A stretch of 53,059 nt of DNA, from positions 1-53,059 of the forward strand of contig JBFYWB010000087.1 of the NCBI GenBank assembly GCA_041299015.1. Reading direction: 5' to 3'. The position numbers and the translations under genes were made by a program. Of this stretch, positions 25,705 to 33,467 are shown piece after piece. Below the pieces are notes generated by a model. It saw only the letters and a list, made by a program, of their open reading frames with translations, was not told where the DNA came from and searched no databases. This stretch comes from JARFQH01 sp041299015 (lineage in GTDB: Bacteria; Desulfobacterota; Desulfobacteria; Desulfobacterales; SG8-13). The first letter of the stretch is position 1, and every line of letters begins with the position of its first letter.

Positions 25705-26157
25705 TTATTTGTTCTGCCCGATCGGCCACAGCCCTTTTTCTTTTAGGACCGACCGCATAGTCTTCAGGGCGGTGTTGACAGTAGGGATGCCCGCGTAGGT
25801 GAATGTCTGGAAGATCGCTTCCGCGACATCCTCGGCCGGGCAACCCACATTCAGAGCGGCCTGTATGTGGAGCCGCAGTTCGTCCGGGCGATCAAGGACC
25901 GTCAGGACGGCTATGGTGATCAACTGCCGTGTCTGATGGGGTATCTTTGCGCGTGCGTACAGTCTCCCCGTGATAAACAGAGAGAGCTCCTTGCCCAATT
26001 CCTTGTCAAACGCCTGCCAGAGTTCAAACGGTTTTTCCTCGGTTACGCCCCTGAAGTAGAGCGCGGCGGTGGATTTTGTCTTTTCGACCAGATCTTTATC
26101 CAATTGGCGAAGTTCCTGTTTGCGGGTGGAAGGGCGGTTGCCGCACGGCAGCCTCAT
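25705..26157 (-). CDS. carboxymuconolactone decarboxylase-family (AhpD-fold) protein
   Basis: A 150-aa helical protein with the family core ITIAVLTVLDRPDELRLHIQAALNVG, then AEDVAEAIFQTFTYAGIPT. The E-x-x-x-H pattern of gamma-carboxymuconolactone decarboxylases is present (DELRLH), but the redox CxxC pair of AhpD peroxidase reductants is not; only a single Cys (VGCPAEDV) sits nearby. The start at 26157 overlaps the gdh stop codon by ATGA, so it is translationally coupled to glutaryl-CoA dehydrogenase. Its position between gdh and gcdA suggests a role in this pathway or in protecting it, but no reaction can be assigned. A longer frame to 26202 lies inside gdh. Confidence 0.8.
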   Translation of the reverse strand: MRLPCGNRPSTRKQELRQLDKDLVEKTKSTAALYFRGVTEEKPFELWQAFDKELGKELSLFITGRLYARAKIPHQTRQLITIAVLTVLDRPDELRLHIQAALNVGCPAEDVAEAIFQTFTYAGIPTVNTALKTMRSVLKEKGLWPIGQNK

Positions 26158-27323
26158 CGGTTCGCCTTGCGGATGCCCAGTTGGTCCAGAGCAATGATCC
26201 ATTTACAGATGTTGGCCGATCCTTCGACCATCGTGTAGGTGGGGGTGTCGCGGTAGAACCGGGCGACCGGATATTCGGTTGAATACCCGTAAGCGCCGAG
26301 GATCCGCATGGCGTAGTTGGCACATTTGGTGACCACTTCGCCGGCAAAATACTTGGCTTGAGCCACGTCCAGGCCGTTGTTGAGACGGCCCTGATCTTTG
26401 CCCCAGGCGGCTTTGTAGACCAAGAGACGGGCGGCTTCGATTTCAGCCGACATCTGGGCAATCATGTCCTGGTTCATTTGAAACTCGCCGATCGGCTTGC
26501 CGAACTGTTTGCGATCGCGGCAGTATTTTACAGCCGTATCGAGGCAGGCCTGAGCCACGCCGACCGCCCCCGCCGCGGCCGATAAACGGGTCTGGTTCAG
26601 AGAGCTGAAAACAATTTTAGCCCCGTCTCCGGGTTGCCCGAGGATGTTTTCCTTGGGGACGCGGGTGTTGGTCAGAAAGATTTCACCGGTCGGTGAACTG
26701 TGTGACCCCATTTTTTCGAGGGTGCTCGTTCGGATGCCGTTGAAATTCTTTAGCTCGACCACGAAAGCCGACAAGCCCTTGGACCCTTTGTCGCGATCGG
26801 TGTAGGCATAATAGAGGATCACATCGGCAATGTTGGCGTTGGAAATCCAGGTCTTGGAACCGTTCAGCAGCCAGTGGTCGCCCTTGTCTTCGGCCGTGGA
26901 CTGCATCGACATCACATCGGATCCGGCATCCGGCTCGGTAATACCGAATCCGCCGATATATTCGGCATTGACCAGCTTGGCAATGTATTTCTGCTTGAGC
27001 GCCTCGGCACCGTAATGATAAATAGTGTAGGCACATCCAAGGGTCTGCATGTTGACCTGAACTCTCAGAGAACTCGACGCCCGGGCAATTTCTTCGGTGA
27101 CGATCATGGCCGCCAGCCAACCGGCGTCCATTCCTTCCCCGTCGTACTCTTCCGGTATGACCGTGCCGAAAAAACCGAGTTCGGCCATCGGTTTGATAGC
27201 CTCTTTGTAAGGAAAATAATGCTTCGTATCCCAGTCGTCGGCATGGGGGGCGATTTTTTTGTCGGCGAACTCACGGATCGCTTTTTTCAGCATTTCAAGT
27301 TCTTTGGTCAATGCAAAATGCAT
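26154..27323 (-). CDS. gdh: glutaryl-CoA dehydrogenase, probably the non-decarboxylating type
   Basis: A 389-aa FAD acyl-CoA dehydrogenase. It closely resembles, from memory, the non-decarboxylating glutaryl-CoA dehydrogenase of Desulfococcus multivorans, with shared segments FFGTVIPEEYDGEGMD, GGFGITEPDAGSDVMSM, DHWLLNGSKTWISNA, IGEFQMNQDMIAQM and AMRILGAYGYSTEYPVARFY, and the end LDQLGIRKANR. The catalytic Glu of the family lies in MVEGSANICK (near residue 373). That enzyme stops at glutaconyl-CoA and leaves decarboxylation to a biotin enzyme, and gcdA is indeed two genes downstream. Start: AGAGGAGG, seven bases upstream. Sequence alone cannot prove that decarboxylation is blocked; the active-site residues need structural comparison. 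Confidence 0.9.
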   Translation of the reverse strand: MHFALTKELEMLKKAIREFADKKIAPHADDWDTKHYFPYKEAIKPMAELGFFGTVIPEEYDGEGMDAGWLAAMIVTEEIARASSSLRVQVNMQTLGCAYTIYHYGAEALKQKYIAKLVNAEYIGGFGITEPDAGSDVMSMQSTAEDKGDHWLLNGSKTWISNANIADVILYYAYTDRDKGSKGLSAFVVELKNFNGIRTSTLEKMGSHSSPTGEIFLTNTRVPKENILGQPGDGAKIVFSSLNQTRLSAAAGAVGVAQACLDTAVKYCRDRKQFGKPIGEFQMNQDMIAQMSAEIEAARLLVYKAAWGKDQGRLNNGLDVAQAKYFAGEVVTKCANYAMRILGAYGYSTEYPVARFYRDTPTYTMVEGSANICKWIIALDQLGIRKANR

Positions 27324-27556
27324 CGGATGTCCTCCTCTAAAATAGGCTCGGCGTGATTCTTGGATGCCGCACTCCAGACCGGCGCGATTTTATGCCGCCG
27401 GTCCGACGCGGCCGGGTATCCCGGTCACGGATGGTGCGATCATTGGATGGGGGTGATCTGCGACTGGATCAATCGCTGATCCGCCAGACGTCTATCCGGA
27501 TCCCAAATCCGGCGGCTACGGTCTCGGCTGAATACCGGCTCCGGAGAGCGCTTGAA

Positions 27557-27593
27557 TAGCTACCATATAGCTATACTGCAACCGCAATGTCAA
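27557..27593 (-). promoter_or_regulatory. promoter and operator-like repeat for the gdh operon
   Basis: On the minus strand TTGACA (27588-27593) is followed after 17 bp by CTATAT (27565-27570). The -10 lies inside TAGCTACCATATAGCTA (27557-27573), in which the self-complementary hexamer TAGCTA occurs twice, an operator-like arrangement. The leader to gdh would be about 235 nt. The function is inferred from position. Confidence 0.45.
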
Positions 27594-27706
27594 GCGCTTT
27601 TAAACCGTTACCCGCAGTGCCCCCGGTCGTGCGAGTGGACTTCCCGCATGACAGTCAGGCAGCCTTGGTAAGCCCGGTCGAGAAAACAAAACCGCTTGAC
27701 ATTGCG
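27583..27706. repeat. 14-bp perfect inverted repeat between the gdh operon and gctAB
   Basis: CGCAATGTCAAGCG at 27583-27596 is the exact reverse complement of CGCTTGACATTGCG at 27693-27706, and the match extends to 18 of 19 bp including an adjacent AAAA. Each copy holds TTGACA in the direction of the nearer operon. This 425-bp intergenic region (27324-27748) therefore looks like a divergent control region recognised by one shared regulator. No regulator gene is adjacent. Confidence 0.6.
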
Positions 27707-27748
27707 ATGGGGTTTTTGTTTGAAAGATGAGTTCAAAGGACCAACAAA

Positions 27749-28726
27749 ATGAAAAACGATCGAAACAAGGTCATGGATCTTCCCACGGCCATCCGGCGCT
27801 TTGTCAAGGTCGGCGCGCACCTTTCGATCGGCGGCTTTACCCTTAACCGCAACCCGATGGCGGCGGTCTATGAAATCATCCGGCAACGCATCACGGGGCT
27901 CCATGTCTATGCCCACTCCAACGGTCAGGGTGTGGATGAACTGGTCGGCGCCGGCTGCGTGTCCCGGTTGGAGATCGCCTATGCCGGCAGCGGCCGCTTT
28001 GCTCCGACCGGCATCCGGTTCCGGAAAGCCGTTGAAAACCGATCGCTCGCGGTGGAGGACTACTCCAATTACCAGATGACGCTGCGGTTCATGGCCGGTG
28101 CCATGGGCGTTCCCTTCCTGCCGACGCGCTCGGGACTCGGCACCAGCATCATCGACAAATGGGGGTTTCCGGCCGAGCTGAGAAAAACCGATCCCAAGAT
28201 TCCGAATCAAAAACTGGTCGTGATGGAAAACCCGCTCGACGGCTGGGGTGACGCCGACCGGCTCGTTCTGGTACCGGCCATTAATCCGGACGTGACCATC
28301 CTGCACGCCCAGAAGGCGGATGCTCAGGGCACGGTCCGCATCGAGGGGCTCCCGTTTGCCGATGTCGAACAGGCCAAAGCCGCGCGGTGTTTGATTGTGA
28401 CCTGCGAGGAATTGGTCGACGTCGATGTCTTGAGGACAGCACCCGATCAGAACCAGATCCCCTTTTTATACGTCGATGCAGTCGTGCCGGTTGCCTGGGG
28501 CGCGTTTCCCACCGCCTGCTACCGGCATTACGATTACGACCCGGTCTATCTCAACCAATACCGTGAGGCGGCAATCGACGAGGACCGGTACCGGACCTAC
28601 CTGGAGACGTTTGTTTACGGCATTGCCGATCACCGGGCATTGATCGAAAAGGTCGGCCGTCGGCGGCTCGATGCCATCAGGGCCGACACGCAGACGGGCT
28701 ATGCGGTCAATCTCGACCGCCGTTAG
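27749..28726 (+). CDS. gctA: glutaconate CoA-transferase-like subunit A
   Basis: A 325-aa family I CoA-transferase alpha subunit of the GctA type. It has the early glycine-rich segment VKVGAHLSIGGFTLNRNPMA, HSNGQGVDELVGAG, then PFLPTRSGLGTSI and LVLVPAINPDVTILHAQKADAQG. In Acidaminococcus GctAB moves CoA from acetyl-CoA to glutaconate or related dicarboxylates. Start: AAAGGA nine bases before the ATG. It is followed by subunit B after about 40 bp and faces away from the gdh-gcdA operon, sharing its control region. Because GctA-like proteins also occur in other acyl-CoA pathways, glutarate/glutaconate is inferred from context. Confidence 0.82.
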   Translation: MKNDRNKVMDLPTAIRRFVKVGAHLSIGGFTLNRNPMAAVYEIIRQRITGLHVYAHSNGQGVDELVGAGCVSRLEIAYAGSGRFAPTGIRFRKAVENRSLAVEDYSNYQMTLRFMAGAMGVPFLPTRSGLGTSIIDKWGFPAELRKTDPKIPNQKLVVMENPLDGWGDADRLVLVPAINPDVTILHAQKADAQGTVRIEGLPFADVEQAKAARCLIVTCEELVDVDVLRTAPDQNQIPFLYVDAVVPVAWGAFPTACYRHYDYDPVYLNQYREAAIDEDRYRTYLETFVYGIADHRALIEKVGRRRLDAIRADTQTGYAVNLDRR

Positions 28727-28765
28727 TGGCAGCGATAAGTCGACATGACGGGAGTTCTTCGAGCT

Positions 28766-29533
28766 ATGGCAGAGTATACCCTGCGCGAAATGATGGCGAT
28801 AGCCGCGGCGCGACATATTCGTGACAAGGACATCGTTTTCTGCGGCACCGGGATTGCGATGCTGGCCGCCATGGCGGCCAAGCACATCAGCGCCCCCGAC
28901 AGCGTGATTTTTTTCGAGACCGGTGCCATCGATTCGCTCTTGGCGGAGGTTCCCATGGCGGTGGCCGACCCACGGGTGATGCACTGGACGTCGGTCAACG
29001 GCAGCCTGGCGGATGCCTTTGCCTTCATGCAGAATCGGTCCACCGGCCGGCAGGTCGTCGGCATCATGGGGGCCGCTCAGATCGACCGCTTCGGCAATTT
29101 GAACTCAACGGTCATCGGCGATTATTTTAACCCCCGGGTTCGACTTTCCGGCAGCGGCGGCGCCTGTGACGTGGCCTCCTTTGTCGGCCGGACCATCATT
29201 TTCATGCAGCACGAAAAGCGCAAGTTCGTCAAGCGCCTGGACTACCTGACCAGTCCGGGTTGGCTCCAGGGGGGCGGCTGCCGGGAGCAGACCGGGCTCG
29301 CACCGGGTGGTCCGGCGGTGGTGATCACCAACCTGGCGGTGATGGCCTTCGACGACATCACGCGGGAGATGTATCTTATGGCGGTTTTTCCCGGCATTTC
29401 ACCGGCGCAGGTGCTGGATCATATGGACTTTGAGGTGGACATCACGCGGGCGCGGGCCTTTCTTCCGCCGTCGGCCGCCGAGCTGTCGACTCTGAGGGAA
29501 AAATGCGACCCTCAGCGGCTGATTCTCGGATAA
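28766..29533 (+). CDS. gctB: glutaconate CoA-transferase-like subunit B
   Basis: A 255-aa family I CoA-transferase beta subunit that tracks Acidaminococcus GctB along its length: AEYTLREMMAIAAARHI, then FFETGAID with the catalytic Glu at residue 51 (the residue that forms the CoA thioester in GctB), GAAQIDRFGNLNST, GDYFNPRVRLSGSGGACD, MQHEKRKFVKRLDYLTSPGW and MYLMAVFPGISP. The Glu separates it from IpdB-like hydrolases, which lack it. The start at 28766 aligns with the GctB N-terminus and has GGAG 11 bases upstream; an ATG at 28745 adds seven residues without support. The next gene is convergent, with only a small T-less hairpin in the 99-bp gap. Confidence 0.85.
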   Translation: MAEYTLREMMAIAAARHIRDKDIVFCGTGIAMLAAMAAKHISAPDSVIFFETGAIDSLLAEVPMAVADPRVMHWTSVNGSLADAFAFMQNRSTGRQVVGIMGAAQIDRFGNLNSTVIGDYFNPRVRLSGSGGACDVASFVGRTIIFMQHEKRKFVKRLDYLTSPGWLQGGGCREQTGLAPGGPAVVITNLAVMAFDDITREMYLMAVFPGISPAQVLDHMDFEVDITRARAFLPPSAAELSTLREKCDPQRLILG

Positions 29534-29632
29534 ATACTGAACGAGCTTGCTAATGATAGAAAGAACAGATCAGATTATCCAGGGCGGCCTCCGGTGAACG
29601 GGAAACTCCCGCGAGACATGCCGGTTATTCTT

Positions 29633-30943
29633 TCATAGTTTAATTGGCTGTGCCGGGTGGAATCTTTCGACCACCTGCAAGGCGGAGCTCAGAGCGTCGT
29701 CCCGGAACCGAATGGTCAGGGCGGCCCGCAACATGTCGATTGAAATAATCCGATTCGTTTCAGCCAGCGCGGCCAGCGCGGCCAGAGCCCAGTTCTGGGG
29801 TTTGATCCCCAGGGATTTGAGGTCAACAGGGCTGACCGCGGCCCTTGTCGGCGGCAGTGTCACTCCTGGCGCTTGCAGGATGAGGGTTTCTGACTCCAGA
29901 GCGGCGAACAGCGGACGGCGCCGGTCGACACCTTCCTGACTCAAGGCGAAGATGGCATCGGGTCGGCCGATTCCGGAATATTCGATCGGTTCCGCGGAGA
30001 GGATCAACTCGCTGATCGAAGGCCCCCTCAGAACGGTGATGTTGTACTCGTTCTTCTGAGATGCGTGCAGACCCGCGGTCAATCCGGCAAGACAGAGAAT
30101 TTCGCCGGCAGTCAAAATACGCTGCCCGGCATTTCCCAGCAGAAGGACCGAATGCCGACCGAGTTGGGGCGGGTTGAATTGTTTTTCGACTACCGCGGGC
30201 GGGGCGGCCGGCGACAGCGCCGCAGCGGTTTCGCGGTAAAGGGTGCCGTATTCCCGGCGGCGATTTTCAGGGACTTCGCCGGCAGCCGCCGGCAGCCGGG
30301 CGATGGCTTCTGCGATGGCCTGCGGTGTCAGCGGGTTGGCGCGGGTGTAGCGACCCGGACAAATGCCCCAGATGTCCAGGACGGCAAAGCCCTCGTAGCT
30401 GATCGCCCGGGCGATCTCCTGCGGCAGGTCTTTCTGGTAGCTGCTGCAGCGCCGCGCGTAGGTCGCACCGGCCGAAACGGCAAGCCGGCTGATGTCCAGC
30501 GGTTTCTCCAGCCGGTTCAGGAATCCGGAGCCCACCCGGACATCGGGCGGGGTGGTCGCGGAGAACTGCCCCCCGGTCATGCCGAAGTTGAAGTTGTTGA
30601 GCACGAGCAGGGTCAGATTCAGGTTCCGGCGGCAGGCGGCCAGCAGGTGCGCACCGCCGATACCCTGCCCGCCGTCGCCCATGGTGACCACAACGTTCAA
30701 TTCGGGTCGCGCCAGTTTGATGCCGGTCGCATAGGTCAGCGCGCGGCCGTGCAAGCCGTGCAGGGCGTGGGTGTCGAAGAACGTGTCGAACAGCCCTGAA
30801 CAGCCGATATCGCTCACGATGGCGATGCGGTTGCCGGGCAGGTCGAGGAGTTGAAAGGCCGTGTCCAGCGCATGGGTCACACGTTCATGGGAGCATCCCG
30901 GGCAAAATACCGGGGGGCGGTGTTGATTTATCAGACTACCCAT
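29633..30943 (-). CDS. 2-oxoacid:ferredoxin oxidoreductase, beta and gamma subunits fused
   Basis: A 436-aa fusion. The first 240 residues are the thiamine-diphosphate beta subunit: CPGCSHERVTHAL, SDIGCSGLFDTFF, the ThDP/Mg motif GDGGQGIGGAHLLAACRRNLNLT with NNFNFGMTGGQ. Residues about 258-430 are the gamma-type domain, starting SVLLLGNAGQRILTAGEILC and containing SQKNEYNITVLRGPSISELI. Normally these are separate proteins (about 250-290 and 180 aa). The complex oxidises 2-oxoglutarate or another 2-oxoacid to acyl-CoA and reduces ferredoxin. The start lies inside korA (8-bp overlap) with GAGGTGAT just upstream, so subunits are co-translated. No ferredoxin-like delta subunit is adjacent. Confidence 0.88.
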   Translation of the reverse strand: MGSLINQHRPPVFCPGCSHERVTHALDTAFQLLDLPGNRIAIVSDIGCSGLFDTFFDTHALHGLHGRALTYATGIKLARPELNVVVTMGDGGQGIGGAHLLAACRRNLNLTLLVLNNFNFGMTGGQFSATTPPDVRVGSGFLNRLEKPLDISRLAVSAGATYARRCSSYQKDLPQEIARAISYEGFAVLDIWGICPGRYTRANPLTPQAIAEAIARLPAAAGEVPENRRREYGTLYRETAAALSPAAPPAVVEKQFNPPQLGRHSVLLLGNAGQRILTAGEILCLAGLTAGLHASQKNEYNITVLRGPSISELILSAEPIEYSGIGRPDAIFALSQEGVDRRRPLFAALESETLILQAPGVTLPPTRAAVSPVDLKSLGIKPQNWALAALAALAETNRIISIDMLRAALTIRFRDDALSSALQVVERFHPAQPIKL

Positions 30944-32054
30944 GGGCGATCACCTCCCCGATCTGTGAAGGCGTAATCAGGCGCCCGTCCATCTGTCCGA
31001 AAAAATCGACCGGTTTGTCCGCCAGTACACGGCGGATCTCATTGACGTACTGGCCGAGGTTCATCTCGATGACAACCACCCTTTCGGCATGCCGGGACGA
31101 CCGGCGGATGAGGGCCTCCGGCACCGGCCAGAGGGTCTTGAGCACCAAAAGGGATACCGGGTGGCCCTGCTGTTTTGCGATCCGGAAAGCGGCCTTGGCC
31201 GCCCGGGCCGTCACTCCGTAAGTGACGAGCAGCGTCCGTGCGTTTTCAGCACTGAATTCGTGGTAGCTGTAACGCTCGACACTGCTCTGCAGTTTGTTCT
31301 GCAAGCGCCGTTGAAAGGAACTGATTTCCTCGGCGTCGGTGGTGATGTATCCGTCCGCACCGTGAGTCGAAGACGTCTGGCGCACGGGGACGCTGTCGCC
31401 GATGGGTAAGAAATACGGCACGGTCTGACCATTTGAGATCTGAAACGGCTGAAAGCGGATCCTGTCCGGCGGCACGGCTCGCTCGACAAGCACCGGCTTC
31501 TCAAGGGTTTCCAGGTCGACGCTTTCACGGGTCATGCCGATTTCCTTGTTGGAAGCAATGAAGACCGGGCAGCGGTAGGTCTCAGCAAGGTTGAAGGCCC
31601 GCAGGGTCAGGGTATAACAATCTTTTACGTCCACCGGCGCCAGGACGATCACCGGCAGTCCGCCACTGTTGCCCCAGCGCAGGAAGTTGATATCACCGTC
31701 GGCCCCGCGCGTGGCCGATCCGGTAGACGGCCCCAAACGCTGAACATCGACGATAACGATCGGGATTTCGCTGCCGACGGCAAAAGAGATCTGCTCGCTG
31801 TAGAGGCTGATGCCGGGACCGGAGGTGGCCGTCATGACTTTTAGGCCGCTCATGGCGGCTCCGATACAAAAGCCGATCGAGGCAATCTCATCCTCGCCCT
31901 GAAGGCAGATGCCGCCGCTGGGCGGCAACAGTTTGAGCATGGTGTTGAAAATCGTTGTGGCCGGGGTGATGGGATATCCGGCAAAAAAGCGGCAACCGGC
32001 CGTCACCGCGCCGTAGGCAATGGCTTCGTTGCCTTCGATGAAAGAGAGTCCCAT
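30936..32054 (-). CDS. korA: 2-oxoacid:ferredoxin oxidoreductase alpha subunit
   Basis: A 372-aa alpha subunit with the ThDP-enzyme pyrimidine domain: EGNEAIAYGAVTAGCRFFAG, YPITPATTIFNTML, LQGEDEIASIGFCIGAAMSG and TATSGPGISLYSEQISF, then QRLGPSTGSATRGADGDINF. Subunits of this length are typical of 2-oxoglutarate or 2-oxoisovalerate:ferredoxin oxidoreductases (KorA/VorB). In aromatic-degrading anaerobes such an enzyme can supply low-potential ferredoxin for benzoyl-CoA reduction, which would fit the neighbouring glutaryl-CoA genes, but the substrate is not readable from sequence. It overlaps the fused beta-gamma gene. The 270-bp gap upstream (32055-32324) holds a TTGACA at 32138-32143 (minus) without a good -10. 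Confidence 0.85.
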   Translation of the reverse strand: MGLSFIEGNEAIAYGAVTAGCRFFAGYPITPATTIFNTMLKLLPPSGGICLQGEDEIASIGFCIGAAMSGLKVMTATSGPGISLYSEQISFAVGSEIPIVIVDVQRLGPSTGSATRGADGDINFLRWGNSGGLPVIVLAPVDVKDCYTLTLRAFNLAETYRCPVFIASNKEIGMTRESVDLETLEKPVLVERAVPPDRIRFQPFQISNGQTVPYFLPIGDSVPVRQTSSTHGADGYITTDAEEISSFQRRLQNKLQSSVERYSYHEFSAENARTLLVTYGVTARAAKAAFRIAKQQGHPVSLLVLKTLWPVPEALIRRSSRHAERVVVIEMNLGQYVNEIRRVLADKPVDFFGQMDGRLITPSQIGEVIAHG

Positions 32055-32324
32055 AAATGTTGTACCTTGCTAAGGTGAAATTCGATGCCGAGCAGTTTTG
32101 TTCAAGTTGTCGAAGGGTTAGATCAAAATAAAAAGCGTGTCAACCGTCATTTTGATATGACAGCTGAATTTCATTGGCCGAAGCCAGTGATTTTTTCAGC
32201 CGGCAGAAAACCCTTCCGGAAAACGGCGCAGGACCTCCGACAACACCAGCGTGGGATCGAAATCGATACTGCCGAATACGTGAAAAGCGATCTACCGGTT
32301 GGCGGACAGAGAAGAAACCAGGTA

Positions 32325-33305
32325 TCAGGAAATGACGTGGACGACGTGAGAGGCCGGTACCAGCTGAACTTCTTTTTTCAGCATCGGGAGCATTTCTTCC
32401 AGAATACGGAGGGTCATTTTCGATGGGTGGGCGATACCGATCGCCTCGCCGTTTTTTCGGGCGATCTCGATCAGCTCTTTGATCTGCGTCCGCATGAAAT
32501 CCGGATCGTGAACATGATCGATAAAAACGTCCCTTTCGGCGAACGGCAGTTGGAACAAACGTGCCGACGGACGACCGACGGTTTCGGCGGTGGAGCGGCT
32601 GTCGATGAAAAAAAGCCCTTCCTGCTTGAGAATGGAGAAGACCTGATAAAGTCGCCCGGACTCGGCGGTCAATTTCGACCCCATGTGGTTGTTGACTCCC
32701 TTTATGCCGGGAACAGCCGACAGGTTTTTGCGCAACTGGTCGATGAGGTCATCCGCCGACATGGATGACAGCAATGCCCCGGGCCCCGGGTCGACCGATG
32801 GATATTCGAGCGGTTCCATCGGTAGGTGGAGCATGAGCTCTCCCCCTCTTTTCAATATGTTAGCGGCGATCAAGCGGGTGTGGGGTGTATGCGGCAGCAC
32901 GGCAAATGTCAGTCCGCCGTCCAAATCGATAAATTTTTGGGCCATCCGCCGGTCGTAGCCCAAATCGTCGATGATAATGGCGACTTTCGGCAGCGCTTCT
33001 CGAGGCGGCTTCGGTTTCGGCAGCGGCACGGCGGGCGGGCGGTCTTCTTTGGGAAAAACCTCGAAGGGCCGCATCGCCACAGCCGGCTTCGGTGTCGTTT
33101 TCACCGGCGGCGGCGAAAATTTCACCGATGGTCGGGTTTTAATGAGAATGTAATGGGTGAGCAGGCCGGCGGCGACGACGAGCAGTACCAGTACCGTAAG
33201 AGTGGTCAGGACTTTTAAGAGCACTGCCTCTGATGAAACCCGCTTGGAAGATTTCTTTCGACGGCCCCTCTTGCTGCGGGGAGACTTTTTTTTTGTCGCT
33301 GCCAA
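32325..33305 (-). CDS. divergent polysaccharide deacetylase family protein (YibQ-like)
   Basis: A 326-aa protein with a very basic N-terminus (KKKSPRSKRGRRKKSSKR), one membrane helix (about residues 28-52), a Pro-rich linker and a periplasmic divergent polysaccharide deacetylase domain (PF04748, about 105-325). Motifs: VAIIIDDLGYDRRMAQKF, FAVLPHTPHTRLIA, LMLHLPMEPLEYP, GVNNHMGSKLTAE and FIDSRST. In E. coli the homologue yibQ lies directly after envC, and here only ctpA separates them, so a link to envelope turnover is likely. The enzymatic activity of the family is unproven. The start is a TTG (33305) without a strong ribosome site; no better in-frame start precedes the helix. Confidence 0.85.
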   Translation of the reverse strand: MAATKKKSPRSKRGRRKKSSKRVSSEAVLLKVLTTLTVLVLLVVAAGLLTHYILIKTRPSVKFSPPPVKTTPKPAVAMRPFEVFPKEDRPPAVPLPKPKPPREALPKVAIIIDDLGYDRRMAQKFIDLDGGLTFAVLPHTPHTRLIAANILKRGGELMLHLPMEPLEYPSVDPGPGALLSSMSADDLIDQLRKNLSAVPGIKGVNNHMGSKLTAESGRLYQVFSILKQEGLFFIDSRSTAETVGRPSARLFQLPFAERDVFIDHVHDPDFMRTQIKELIEIARKNGEAIGIAHPSKMTLRILEEMLPMLKKEVQLVPASHVVHVIS

Positions 33306-33467
33306 TGCGTTACGGGTTCGGATTATCCAATAATGGTGATTTTGGGCTGGATCTTACCACGACGGGATTGGCCAATATAAAAAATCCGCGTGATTCCCTT
33401 AGGTTGCCCAAGGTGGCTCGTCCGGCCCGAAATCACCTCGGCTCCGATCGAGACCGCTGAGCGCCGG

